64,000 nucleotides of DNA from Ulota crispa (taxonomy: Eukaryota > Streptophyta > Bryopsida > Orthotrichales > Orthotrichaceae), in NCBI GenBank assembly GCA_963920765.1, contig OY987244.1, positions 28,438,358 through 28,502,357 of the forward strand, read 5' to 3'. A program made the translations under genes and the position numbers. Under the pieces are notes generated by a model. The model searched no databases. It was not told the DNA's origin and saw only the letters and a program-made list of their open reading frames with translations. The stretch's first letter is position 1. Each line of letters opens with the position of its first letter. Shown in pieces: positions 13,241-24,351 of the stretch.

Positions 13241-14382
13241 TTTTATTGCAGTGACTTCTCCAGATTTAGGCGACAGCATTGTAATTTTTTGAAATAGTTC
13301 TAGTACCTCCTAGTTTTGCAAGTTTGTTGTGACAAAGAACATGTTTTCTACTACATAATTCATTGGTGCACCTCCAAACTAAGGCTGACAATTTGATATA
13401 CGTACCATGTGCAAGTGCCATGAGACTTTTTACGCTGCAAATTTGAGCTATGCCTTCCTAAATCTGGCAATCCTAATTTACGCAACTTCTCTTCGTTTCA
13501 TTTGATGTTTTCTTCTTTGAGTCGCTCACAATCCAATATTGTACTAGTCTTCCTTGATACTGGAACGTAGTCATGTGAATGAGCCAGTTCGATGGCGCAC
13601 ACAAAACCTATTTTCAATGCGGCCACACATGTATGCAAGAACTATAATAGGGGATGTAGTAAAAATAGCAGAATCAGAATTAGTAAGTAATTCCAACTTG
13701 AAACCCTCTGAATTCTAGAATGCCATAGACTACTCCGTCACAAACCACATCTAGAATCTCTAAATTTAGAATCTTCAACTCATCGATCCTAAACTAGCTG
13801 TGCCCGAGGTACTCCAGACGTTGTAATATGGCTTACTGGAAATTGCCGCTTGGACCGAAGTTTGCGTCTTCTCTATCTAAATGAATGATTCGCTTCAAAC
13901 CCTAAACCGCTCAGCAGCTCTCCAAACCAGGATCTTAAAACTTAGATCTCTACATCTAGTTCAGAAATCCTAAAAAAAGAAAAAAGAACGTTATTACCAT
14001 ACCGACTCATTGAATTGTTGCTCACTCTATGGATTAAAATGCCAGTGCAACGGCAAATGCAACAGCTACCTCAGAAATATGCTGTTCACCAACCTCCTCG
14101 ACAGCCATATTTTTCCTTCCAGTATAAAAATGGTTCTCTCTTCTTGCTTCTTCTCTCTCACTTTTAGTCCAAGCTCCTTACAACTTCTAACTGATGGCTG
14201 ACTCAATTGTGCAAATGCTTCCAATTCTCTATTGACTTGATCATGAGAGCTTCGGGGGCGCTAAACATGCAGCAATTGCCTAGGCTACCCTTGAGGTACA
14301 TCATGCTATTTTTTTATTCATTTTTAATTTGTTTTATCATCCAATGTTTTTGTGGTGTTGTTAGAAAATTGTGTATAGTTTT
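13241..14382. other. Less AT-rich unassigned segment
   Basis: This segment is richer in G+C than its surroundings. On the minus strand it contains a telo-box-like AGGGTTTGAAGCG stretch (about 13890-13905), as found near plant transcription starts. Plus-strand reading frames of 63-64 codons at 14010-14401 have no recognisable family. It could be a dead gene or a non-coding transcript start. I cannot decide from sequence alone. Confidence 0.25.
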
Positions 14383-14545
14383 GGGGCTCTTTTATTATTA
14401 AAATTTTGGTACCAAATCCTCTAGTATTTATAGGAGGACGCTTTGGAACTAATTATTCACCCGTGGCTCCTTTGTTATTGAAATTTTGGTATTAAACCTT
14501 CTAGTATTTCTATGGAGACGCTCTGAAACCAATTGTTAACAATGC
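14383..14545. repeat. Two-copy tandem repeat, about 80 bp
   Basis: The phrases AAATTTTGGTA-CCAAA, CCTCTAGTATTTATAGG and GACGCT-TGGAAC occur twice in the same order, with point differences. Confidence 0.7.
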
Positions 14546-15800
14546 ACACACCATTGGAAAATGAGGATTCTAAACACATAATGTTAAATTCAAAAAATTA
14601 AAGGGAATTAAAATCCAAACACTAGATAATGTCAAATTTTTTACTTATATATTGGTAATAAGAAAATGTTAAGACCAATTGCCTAACTGAGTTTCTTACC
14701 CCATCACATATAAGGAATGAAAAAATATATATGAAAACATAAGATTATACAATTATCTTCTAAAAAATAAAAATATTTTTTTTATAAATAAAAACTTCTA
14801 TGTGTAATAGATATAATTATTAGATTGTAATTTTATCTAAAGATTTATAACAAAAATAAGATAAAAAATTATATAAATATTAGTATGAACATGTTTATGT
14901 ACGGAAATGTACATGCACACTGTTTTTATATACAAAATGTAAGTAAAAGTGCTTTAATTTTGGTAATCATAAAATTAAAATAAGAATAAAATAGAGTAAA
15001 GTAAAAGAAGTTAAAGAAAGTATTAAAAAATAGTAAAGTGTGGCATTGATTTTAAAAGCACTACTCCACTTTTTTATTGTTTTGTTAATTTTTGGTCAAA
15101 CTTGCACTCCATTTTTATTTCTAGGTGGAAATTGAAATAGAAGTGGATCACAAAACTAATAGACACACATGCCATTATTTTTTATATGGTAGATATATAT
15201 ATTTACATGTAATCAAGCACTCACCCATGTCAGAATATATTGATGAAGCAATAATTGTTATGTTTAATTGATGTAAACAATAGTTTGAGACGGTTTTCAA
15301 TTTAGTGTACATAAAATTCATGGCAATTCCGGTATACTGGTAATTGGTAATTGGTAATTTTTCAGGTTCTCTTAATGCTTATTGTATTAGTGAACTACCT
15401 ATTTCCTTATGTTTGTGTATGGAGGCTATTTTTTTAACGTGTCATTGTGTCTCAATAAATTGAAAATTTACTAGCAATGAATTATATGATGAATATTAGA
15501 GAAGTTGACAAAAATGAACCAAAAGCATGTACAGTACTTGATTTTGCAATTTTCATTTTATATGTCATATTTACATCTTTGTGTAAGTCAATAAAATTAA
15601 AAAATGTATTTGGCAAATTTTTAATTATTATTTCAATACTTCTCATTTACGTTTTTTTTTAGCATTACTATAGAATCATTTACAATTTTCATGAAATAAA
15701 TGTCTATATCTATATATACAACTAAGCAAAATTTTCAAAAATTATATTGAGGTATATCTACTAATAAGTTAGGGTATTAATTAGGACAAATTTTATGTTG
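14546..15800. other. AT-rich intergenic DNA
   Basis: Nothing could be supported except short low-complexity reading frames. Confidence 0.5.
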
Positions 15801-16560
15801 GTAATGTTCTATGACTGCAATTAGTCACTCAATATTATACTTTAGAATCAATGTCTGTATAGAGTTTTTGCAAAATTGTACATTTAATTACATGATCTTA
15901 TATTCTAGATGTAGTGATCGCATACAGTCATTATAATGCAGTTTAGGTTTAGAATTGACTAAATGCAGTTAGAAAACAGTTGCATGTAGTAAAAGAAGTT
16001 GTACATGAGCTTCACTATTTTTGTTTGAACTAGCAGCATTTAGGGGTAGTATTGTGTTACCTAGTGTTGTTTGAATTTTTGTGAACATTTCTAACACCTT
16101 TGTTTGTGACTATGCGGAATAGTTATGTCATTTTTGATGGATTCAACATATAAGTATGCAGATGAGGACTTGCAACTGTGGAGGACCGAGGAGGAGCAAA
16201 CAAACTGTAGAAACTTGACTTGATATTGATATCCTTGCAAGTCATGCTTGGGTAGGATAATTCAAAGACAATCTACTATTTGCAAGCACCTATGTGTTTT
16301 TTAGCGCGATCCTTTGCTCAAAGAATTTGTTCTAGTATGTCACACTTCACAAAATTGGAGACAATGCTTTTCTATTGATAAGTGAAACATAGCTAAATTC
16401 TGAAATGCGAACTTCTTTATGACTAAGTGAAATGACTACAAATTGAACTAGTAAAGAATGACTAGTCAAGTGTTTTATTTATAACCGCATGTAGTTATAG
16501 ATTCAATAATTCATGACTACATATAGTCCTAAATTAAACACTTGACTAGTCATATTGGAA
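15801..16560. repeat. Region with repeated TGTAGTC / GACTAGTC motifs
   Basis: The clearest unit is an inverted repeat at about 16467-16557, with ATGACTAGTCAAGTGTTT on the left and AAACACTTGACTAGTCAT on the right. Related tagTCA/TGTAGT motifs recur from 15810 onward. The same motif combination follows a CACTA-type end at 38965, so this may be subterminal DNA of a CACTA-like element. No CACTA terminus was found here. Confidence 0.35.
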
Positions 16561-17322
16561 AATTAAAGTTAATAATCATTATGTTTAGTAAAAAAAAGTT
16601 ATTTTTCTAATAACAAAGTGAGTAATACAGTTTAGAGTACAATCTCAAAGCCCTTGTTGTACATGCAACAACAAGGGAGGCATTGCAACGTTTCCTTACG
16701 GACTCTATTTTTGGACAACGCCATGTGATTCCCAAGAATTTGGCAGAATAAGAATTGCAGTTAGTCACATGGAGGCCTACCTTTGATGATGGTGAATGGG
16801 GCCCTTTGCGGGGGAATGCTATTTTGTGAGCGTAACTCTATGAGCCGTCAGCCGTTAACGAAAAATGCTGTAAAAAAATTAAAAAAAACCTATGACCGTA
16901 GAAAAGCAACCCAAGACCGTGCGCAATTTCTCTTTCAAACTGGTTGAGTTGAAATACATTTATAAAGTAAAAAAGAGGAAGAACATTGCACTTGCCTATC
17001 TAATATGATGAGAACATAATTACTTGAAATATAGAAAGATACGAAAACATAACATATTTCAGATAAGGGAAATCTGGAATTTTACAATAATTATGGAATG
17101 AAATATAAAGCAAACATATAATATTGATTAGAAAAACAATAGAGTCACGTGTCCAAATATTGAAACAACTAAATTGATAAGGCAAAATAAGGTAATAGTA
17201 AACTATTATGCAAATAAGAAAAGAAAAGAAAATCCTTGATTGATGTTGAGACATACTATGTAGAGAATGAAACATAGCACGATATCTAGACAACAAAAAA
17301 CGTAAGAAAAAACTATCTAAAA
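16561..17322. other. AT-rich intergenic DNA
   Basis: A minus-strand frame of 108 codons at 17000-17326 is dominated by F, I, L and Y codons from AT-rich DNA and shows no family signature. I do not call it a gene. Confidence 0.45.
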
Positions 17323-17953
17323 TCATGGAAATCTAAGAGTTATGTTTGGAGTATTTCTAGTACTCTCTAAATACATAACGGACTTTCTAAAATAAATTGA
17401 GGTAGAAATAGGAGTTGCTGAAATATCATTAGTAAAGTTTAAAGATGACAATGACTCAGTTTCTACTGAGTCATGAACATATAAATCTAAGTATTTAACT
17501 ACTCTAGCATCACCACAATACTTGCGAGGGTAGCGAGCAGTGTAGCAACCAGCAGCTTGGGCGTCAGCAATCTTCTCAGTATAGGAAGGGAGAAAAAATG
17601 AATCTCCTAAACTGTCGTCATCACTATATTCTAAAAAAGAAGTTGCATCATTCAACCTCGAGCTGCACATATAGCAAAAGAAATGTCCATTAGCATGTAA
17701 TAAAGTATAAGCAAATATTGACAAAAAAATGAGGAAAACAAATTGAACGGTGAAGGCAAACTTACTTATAGAAACAACTTAACATCAATGGCAGTGGTCG
17801 AGCTGGTTTGGGATCATTTTTAGGGAAATTTTCCTCTTCAGAATCTAATAGGCTAATGTTGTCATCTGGCTAAGGTTTTTTGGCGGCACTAGGGCCAGCA
17901 TTTGAGAAAAAAGGAAGTAGATACTCCTGAAAAATCTTGCTATCATCCTCCAT
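17323..17953 (-). pseudogene. Unassigned spliced gene remnant
   Basis: I do not recognise this gene. One segment (17953-17766) begins MEDDSKIFQEYLLPFF and contains the acidic stretch ISLLDSEEENFPKNDP. It ends at a GTAAGT donor. A matching acceptor (TGTGCAG, 17664-17663) leads in the correct phase into SRLNDATSFLEYSDDDSLGD and then KIADAQAAGCYTARYP, with a stop at 17323. The phase-compatible splice pair and the acidic, non-low-complexity residues suggest a real former gene. The first segment is not fully open, so it is probably dead. TTAA-flanked elements begin 270 bp away, so transposon origin is possible. Confidence 0.25.
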
Positions 17954-18218
17954 AGCAATGACATGCCTCCTTAATGCGTGGTCGGGCTAAATTGTAGCCC
18001 TTGCATCGAACACGAAGAGTTCAAAACCCATTCAATATTGAAACTTTCTGAAACAAAATTACTCAAAGCAAAGGCATGGATAACTTGAATATAAAGAAAA
18101 ATCAATCAAAAGATTAGGCTTTCTAGGCCAATGCTTTGGTGCCGAAGCACCCACCAGACAAAAGAAATCATAATCAAGAACAAAACAATTTGGCCCTTCA
18201 ATCAGTTATATACTGGTA

Positions 18219-18464
18219 TTAACCCTTAAGCGCTCTAGCGACAAGATCCTATCACTAGGGATCCCAGCTTGATCTCACTTTTTCTCTCAATTTGTACAGT
18301 GAAAATGATTGTGGCCAATCTGACAGTCCCCATCAGCAAAGAAGGTAGTCATTTTTCAAATCCTATGGTCGTTTTTTCTAAATATAATTTTCCAAACTCT
18401 TGTGGCCATTAAATCCCCCATTTTCTCCTAAATCCTAAAACAACTCTGGGCGCTCAGAGGTTAA
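18219..18464. mobile_element. TTAA-element family B, copy B1
   Basis: It is bounded by TTAACCCTTAAGCGCTC and GGGCGCTCAGAGGTTAA. The inside of this 246-bp element (AAGAAGGTAGTC, TTTTCAAATCCTA, CCCATTTTCTCCTAAA) matches the copy at 48073-48302. It is non-coding. Confidence 0.75.
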
Positions 18465-18694
18465 CCCGTGAACAATGGGAAGGCCCTTTGCAGCCAGTCC
18501 AATACGGCATATTTTTCTTGTATTTAGAATGGATCCACACCTTTATTACATTTGAGACCAACAAAGAAATTGGAGAATAGATCAATACGGTTCTAGTGAG
18601 CTACTTGAGATCCCAAATTAAAATTTCTTATTGGTAGCAAATGACAATTATACGTTAGCGTATATACTATGCCCTATAGGCATTTAAGGGTTAA
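18461..18694. mobile_element. TTAA-flanked segment between two family B copies
   Basis: This 234-bp segment shares its TTAA with B1 on the left and B2 on the right. Its ends read TTAACCCGTGAAC and GCATTTAAGGGTTAA, so it also has CCC/GGG just inside TTAA. Beyond that the ends pair poorly. It may be a third element or simply spacer. Confidence 0.3.
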
Positions 18695-18939
18695 CCCCTA
18701 AGCGCCCCAGTGACCACATAGTGGTCGCTCAGCTTTGAGAAATGTTCATTTTTGATTCTTATCCTCTTCTTAATGATAAAATCAAAGGACTTGTACTTTT
18801 TCATGTACCTTCAGGCATGTGTCTACTACCACTCAAAAAAAATTCAAGCTATTTGACTCTACTTAGATAATACTTTTATTGGACTAAGTACACAAGCGTA
18901 TGGATTTGAGTGAATATGGCCCGGGCGCTCAGGGGTTAA
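18691..18939. mobile_element. TTAA-element family B, copy B2
   Basis: It is bounded by TTAACCCCTAAGCGCCCC and GGGCGCTCAGGGGTTAA, the cleanest terminal inverted repeats of the family. A small hairpin, AGTGACCACATAGTGGTCGCT-like, sits at the left end. It is 249 bp long and non-coding. Confidence 0.75.
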
Positions 18940-19194
18940 ACACAATAAAGTGGAGGTATTAAGAATCAGCTGTCCAAGCTTTTATTCTCGATTAGAGGAT
19001 TGTGAGTGATTGTGAGTGATTGCATGCAAAGCAAGATTTCAAATTTACAGTAAAAAAGCTCATAAAATAATTGAACTTGTGTTATTAATTCTCCATTATT
19101 ATGTCTTTGTTGTGCTGCTCGATTATATCGCGCTTGTGCCCATCAATTTATAGGCCAAGCTCCCTTACATTCATCGGTTTTTTATATTCAACCC

Positions 19195-19680
19195 AAAATG
19201 AGGTTTCATCCAAAACAGGGTTTCATCCAAACATGGTTTCATCCAAAACATGGTTTCATCCAAAACAGGGTTTCATCCAAAACATGGTTTCATCCAAAAC
19301 AGGGTTTCATCCAAAACATGGTTTCATCCAAAACAGGGTTTCATCCACAACATGGTTTCATCCAAAACATGGTTTCATCCAAAACAGGGTTTCATCCAAA
19401 CATGGTTTCATCCAAACATGGTTTCATCCAAAACATGGTTTCATCCAAAACATGGTTTCATCCAAAACATGGTTTCATCCAAAACAGGGTTTCATCCAAA
19501 ACAGGGTTTCATCCAAAACAGGGTTTCATCCAAAACAGGGTTTCATCCAAAACGAGGTTTCATCCAAAACGAGGTTTCATCCAAAACGAGGTTTCATCCG
19601 AAACGAGATTTCATCCAAAACGAGGTTTCATCCGAAACGAGATTTCATCCAAAACGAGGTTTTATCCAAATGAGGAGACA
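19195..19680. repeat. 17-bp minisatellite, about 28 copies
   Basis: The unit is GGTTTCATCCAAAACAT with last-base and junction variants. The left and middle part mixes ..CATGG and ..CAGGG units, and the right third is almost all ..CGAGG or ..CGAGA units. Because 17 is not a multiple of three, all three forward frames stay open and give the same 17-residue cycle (FHPK, GFIQN, VSSKT). Those frames are an arithmetic by-product and not genes. Confidence 0.95.
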
Positions 19681-19689
19681 TCCAGATTC

Positions 19690-20110
19690 CAGAATAGAGT
19701 TCATCCACAATTATTTTCTTCTACTGAGTTGCGCATCCATTGCGTACAAGGCGGCGGGGATGATTGTAATACAAAACCGTAATACCCCGAGGAGTGAGTG
19801 TACATGGTGGGAGTACAACCAAAATGGATTATATCTGGTATGTTTCATCCACAATTACTTTGCATATGCTGAGTTGTTCATCCATTGCACATATGGCTGG
19901 TGGGAAACAGGGCATTTTTTTTGTTTCGTCAAATCTTTGTTATCCACAGTACATTGGGTAATAAATAGAGGGACCATCCCAAATTGGTCCAAATTTGTCA
20001 AAGTGTTGTTAGTTTGATTCCATTTTGCTAAAAGAAATACCTCGGTTGGAAATGGTGAAAATGGAACCAAAATACCCGAGGGTGAGTGTATATGGTAGAG
20101 GTATCCAACA
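19690..20110. repeat. Minisatellite-flanking direct repeats
   Basis: TTCATCCACAATTA followed by CTGAGTTG and CATCCATTGC occurs at about 19699-19745 and again at 19844-19890. GAGTGAGTGTACATGGT at 19792 recurs as GGTGAGTGTATATGGT at about 20081. This is an old partial duplication next to the minisatellite. Confidence 0.6.
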
Positions 20111-20156
20111 TTACCCCTAGTGTAATTTGCAAGGCTTTATACGGCCAAGGTTACTT

Positions 20157-20509
20157 GGTCCCCTCATTACCCTTTTCTTGGATGAATGAGGCTCGGAGCT
20201 CACCCTTGTTTTGTGAGGTTGTGGGGCAAAGGTGAAAAAACTTTGCATACAAAAATGCTAAGAGTTTGGAAGTTTATTAACAAGTGATTGAATTTAAAAA
20301 TTTTGACTTCACATTTGGATTTAAAGACCTTGATTTAGTTTAGAACCCCGTAAGAGATATAATTGAATACTACAAAAATAGGAGCAAATTATTATTTTAA
20401 CCTTTGCCTAAAAATTACAAAGCTTTCCCACCCTTGCCCAAAAACATGGATGCCTAGTGGACATAATTGAGAGGCCCCATTCATCCAAGCAAGGGGCAAT
20501 GAGGGGGTC
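20157..20509. mobile_element. Foldback element with GGTCCCCTCATT termini
   Basis: GGTCCCCTCATTACCC and the following CTTGGATGAATGAGGC pair with GCCCCATTCATCCAAG and GGGGCAATGAGGGGGTC at the right end. The centre (about 20270-20400) resembles the interior of MITE family F. No clear target duplication. Confidence 0.6.
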
Positions 20510-20525
20510 TTGGGCCTTTATATCC

Positions 20526-20963
20526 CTACGGTGCGTGCCACCATAAACCAACAAACATTTGGCCACAAAATGTCAAATAGTGGACAGCTTTGCGTGCTAT
20601 CACCATCTTTTTGACAAATTATAATTCCAATCCGTTTTCGTAACTTTTTTCAGAAGATCTTCCTTTTTAAAATAACAAAGAGTTTCAACTTATTGAAGGT
20701 TGTTATGAATAGTTCTTATGGCTTTTAGATCTTTGTTGTTTTATGATGTAATAGCCTTCAATAAGTTGAAGCTTCTTATAATTTTAAGTCTCTCAATAAC
20801 CTAAACTCTTTGTAACTTTAAGCATGGAGATCTTAGGAAAAAAGTTACAAAAACAAATTGGAATAATCATTTGTCAAAAAGATGGTGATAGCACCCAAAG
20901 TTGACCACTATTTGACATTTTGTGACCAAATGTTTGTTGGTTTATGGCGGCATGCACTATAGC
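20526..20963. mobile_element. Foldback MITE with long paired arms
   Basis: The arms pair for about 200 bp. CCATAAACCAACAAACATTT on the left matches AAATGTTTGTTGGTTTATGG on the right, then GATGGTGATAGCA pairs with TGCTATCACCATC, and the AACTTATTGAAGG / CCTTCAATAAGTT pair lies near the centre. It is non-coding and abuts the previous foldback element. Confidence 0.8.
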
Positions 20964-21565
20964 ACCATCACGCTAGGCGCCCAGCAATCCACAACTTAAC
21001 GCTATCATTCAATTCAGTTAGAGCAGCTCTTGCAACCCTGCAATTATCCAAGTCCCTTCTATTCCTCTTTGTCTATTTTAGAGGGAATGGGCACTTATAT
21101 CCCCAATAGTGCAACTTGCTAAGTATAGTGCCAACCAATCACAAGTCAAAGAATTTTCAAAAGCAGTAAAGTAAACTATAACAACAAGAAAATATAACTT
21201 GTAGAGAGAGACCCCTTCAAATATGGCTTATTTGAAGAGGGAAGGTAAATGTAGAGGCTGACATTGCTAGAATTAGTTGCTTTTCATCTGGGCCTGGACA
21301 TTTGGAGGGTGGGAAGAGATGCTCTTATGAAGAACTGGAACTACAAAACAAATATTAAGGTAGGAGCACCCATAAACGTCAAACTAAGGGATTTGAACAT
21401 GATGACTATTAATAAACAACTAGCAACTTGTAGGATCCTATTAGGAACAGAAAAATAATGAGTTTGCAAATTGCCATTGCACCCATAACTACTTTTAAGA
21501 TTTCATGTTCACATGTTGTACATCCATGTCATTACATCTATTCACTTCCACAGATTTTCCAAGAT
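20964..21565. other. Intergenic DNA
   Basis: GGGCACTTATATCCCC near 21086 resembles the flank GGGCCTTTATATCCC at 20512, so a fragment of a related repeat may be present. No gene could be supported. Confidence 0.4.
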
Positions 21566-21569
21566 TTCA

Positions 21570-21940
21570 GAGGTGATGGTTATGGGAACAGTGATGCTTA
21601 TGGGTGTTCCTACCTTATGCATGATTACTGCTGGTGGAAATCCTGGCGTCCCTTTGGATGTCCAAGTAATTCTATGCTCCTACAAAGTACAGTAGCGCCT
21701 TCCAGCAAATCACCGGCAAAATCATCTCTCCCTCCACGAATCAAGTTCATCACCCTGACTATACACTCACTCACGCAGCCTGACCCAGCGGAAATCGGGC
21801 GCTCGATTGTGGCGATTCATAAATTAGTCATGATTCGTCCGACCAGAGCAAAACATTGCAAAAGAGTGGCAAAGCAGCAAGGAGCTCCAGAGCTTTGCGG
21901 GACCCCTGTTTCCTGGTGGCTTTGCACATCATAACCAAAC
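21570..21940 (-). pseudogene. Decayed duplicate of the carboxypeptidase first exon
   Basis: This segment aligns along its length with 400-715. Shared plus-strand landmarks are GAATCAAGTTCA, GGGCGCTCGAT (GTGCGCTCGAC in the intact exon), ATTCGTCCGA (GGTTCACCCGA), AAACATTGCAAA-GAGTG and AGCTCCA-AGCT. The position of the start codon (CAT on the plus strand at 708-710) reads CCT here, and the frame is broken at several points. The strand matches the intact exon. It is a dead partial copy of a host gene about 21 kb from the apparent parent. No other exons were found around it. Confidence 0.6.
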
Positions 21941-22249
21941 CACGAGGTCAGAAAACATGTCGCCTGGGCCATTTAGCCCCTTGTAGGGCAATTGGGTCAC
22001 TCCCCTGACAGGCCTGGCTACCTTGACGACATCATAACATTTTGCAGATATGTGTACAAATATGCTGTACATGTTGAAAGATTAGAGTGTACTCTTTGAA
22101 GGAGTATTGTGCACCCGGGTCTGGATGCATCTTGTTGCGAGTTCTATGAGACAGATACTCGGACATATTTCGATCTCTTTCAACAATTTTTTGTAAATTC
22201 TTGTTTCCATCATATGAGCAGATTTCAAGCACTAAGTCAGAGACCTCCA

Positions 22250-22515
22250 CTGAATATTGCATTTAGGTTGCACGGACAATTAGGTTGCCTTACCCTGGTA
22301 AGTTACCATATGTTCTACCACATGGACGTCACCAGTTTGTTCTTTTGCAGTTTCATTGTTGGCAAGTTGTTGCCAAGGCTTTTATGAGTTGTTTCTTGCA
22401 ATAAATTTTGATTTAAATATTTATATAAGTAAACATTTATATAGTGTAGAATGTCCAGAATTTAGTATGGGGCAACCTAAACGCAATATTCAGTCATTTC
22501 AGTGTAGATTCATTT
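22250..22515 (-). mobile_element. MITE family D, copy 2
   Basis: The ends are CACTGAATATTGCATTTAGG and CCTAAACGCAATATTCAGT. Internally it shares GTTGCCTTACC-TGGTAAGTTACC and TGTAGAATGTCCAGAATTTAG with copy 4. Orientation is opposite to copies 1 and 3. Confidence 0.7.
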
Positions 22516-24351
22516 CTGTATTTTAACTCCTGACAGACACTTTTTTAAAAGACGGGAGAATAATTCTAGTCAATCAAGGCCCGGGTGTCAGAAAATTTAC
22601 CTTCAAACTTGGCCAAGTTACTCGAGTCGCTGGTGCTACCAGATGAATGCGGTGCTTATGCTGCATACTTCTCCAAGAGTTTCGCATTTCTTGTACAGTA
22701 CTGTACACGGGTTTCTGTAGACCATGGTATCAGCTCGGTCTCCAGATACTGAACGAGTTCTTCCTGAAAAGTCAAGTATTCTAGAAGATGTGTTAAGTGA
22801 GCCATTTCGAGGAAAATCAAGCCTGGCTAAAAAAATACCGTACAACACAACTGTACCTCTAAAAACATGAGCTAAATGTTAAGGCAATTTTGAGGGCGAA
22901 TTAGACACTCCAACTCTCAAGAGTTTATTGAGGATTTTACGATGCACCATGCCAGTAACTAAATAGGGAACGAAAATGAGTAGGGAAACCACTTCGGAGA
23001 AGAAAAGAAAATTGTTTGAAAAAACTGGTCGGCTAAAAGAAGCCACGGTCACAGTACCTGGCCTGCATCAAATGCGTAAATTCGTAACTAGTGAAGGGTG
23101 CAAACACGGACTCAGACTTGTAAGTACGTCATTGTCCCCACCACTGGTGTGACCTTTGTCCACAAATGAGGACGTACGCTTCGACAACCACTGAGGATGA
23201 CCATCACTTTGTCAGAGCAGATGCAGCTATTGTACCGCCAACTTCCCACGACAATTCAATCAGGCTCCGTGGAAGCTTGCATCGGCAACAATTTGACTTA
23301 AAATACTATAAGAAAAGGAGCCTAAAAAGGCAGCCTAACAATGGCACTCAGAGGATGACGATGGCCCTCGTCCATAGTCTAACTCAATCCAGAATTCCTA
23401 CCCTAACCACTACATTAAAAGCTTTGCAACCCTATGTACTGATTCGTCCGAACGAATATCGTTGCTATCATTGCATGCAACTCCATACGTCCCACGGGGC
23501 TCTACCAACTGCAATACGAGAAATCCTTTTACTAAAGTTGACCCTTCGTGTTACGTCGTCACCTGCACCTGATTCTGGGTTGTAATGGTCCTGTTGTCAG
23601 ATCATGTCACACTCACACACGTTGTCCACGTACCCTTTGCATCGCTGTTGTGGTCGTTGCAGCTTAGGTGCAAAGCTCATTTCTGAAGTAAACCAACACA
23701 GATAATTGTCATCACTTCTGCGTTACAGAAGGACGCCTTCGCAACATAATATTGATTTATTGATGTCCTTTACACTCTCTGACTTCAATTGATTACCTAC
23801 AATGTACAGGAGCTACGAGGATACATCACCTAATCAGTAGCAGTTTCAGCAACTGCTAAATTGGCCATCAAACACAGCCACGCAGTATAATCACTACACT
23901 ATGGTACATGTCCTTAATAAATGACAAGCTGCTCTAGTAGCCTACTACCAACAGTAAAGACTAGAGGCACACTTTGCGGCCAGTGGACTGTCATCATGAT
24001 GCGAGACTGCTCACATCTTCAGGTTCGTAACCTTCGTATCATCAGAATCCTGGAGTATAATACCGCCGAAAGTCCCCGGCCAATCATTGGAAACCTGCAG
24101 ACAATGCTTGCTGTCCTCCATATAAACATACGAGAGGCGTCCATGCCTTGGATTTATGTAGTCGGGAGCTGATCGTCACACCCACGGCATCTCCATTTCG
24201 AGTCATCAATAGTCCATAGAACACCATAGCCAAGGAGCAACCCATCACGCAACTGTCATAAGACAGCGGGTAGAACGGAAATAGGATTCCAAACCTAGCC
24301 ATGTCATCCGACAATTCCTCATATGCATCGTTCGTTCCGTCACAGAGATAG
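22516..24351. other. Less AT-rich DNA downstream of the membrane-protein gene
   Basis: Composition is similar to that of the genes, but no reading frame here is recognisable. A plus-strand frame of 139 codons (23166-23585) is rich in T, R, H and P and carries no motif I know. The part nearest 24351 is probably the 3' UTR of the minus-strand gene that ends there. Confidence 0.35.

Noticed and set aside
17000-17326. Minus-strand frame of 108 codons resembling a membrane protein
   Set aside because: Its F/I/L/Y richness is what AT-rich DNA gives by chance. No family signature or start context supports it.
19101-20017. Three overlapping long plus-strand reading frames of 190-255 codons
   Set aside because: They are the three frames of a 17-bp tandem repeat and encode the same 17-residue cycle. 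Open frames follow from the repeat arithmetic.
22600-22760. Plus-strand frame containing CGAYAAYFSKSF, faintly like the carboxypeptidase GQYAGYFKLARS motif
   Set aside because: The match is short, on the opposite strand to the other copies, and has no supporting alignment on either side.
23430-23480. ATTCGTCCGA-like phrase suggesting a third carboxypeptidase exon copy
   Set aside because: Only about 15 bases match. The surrounding sequence does not follow the exon.
23166-23585. Plus-strand frame of 139 codons
   Set aside because: It has no recognised motif and its composition looks like translated non-coding DNA. It lies in the probable 3' region of a minus-strand gene.
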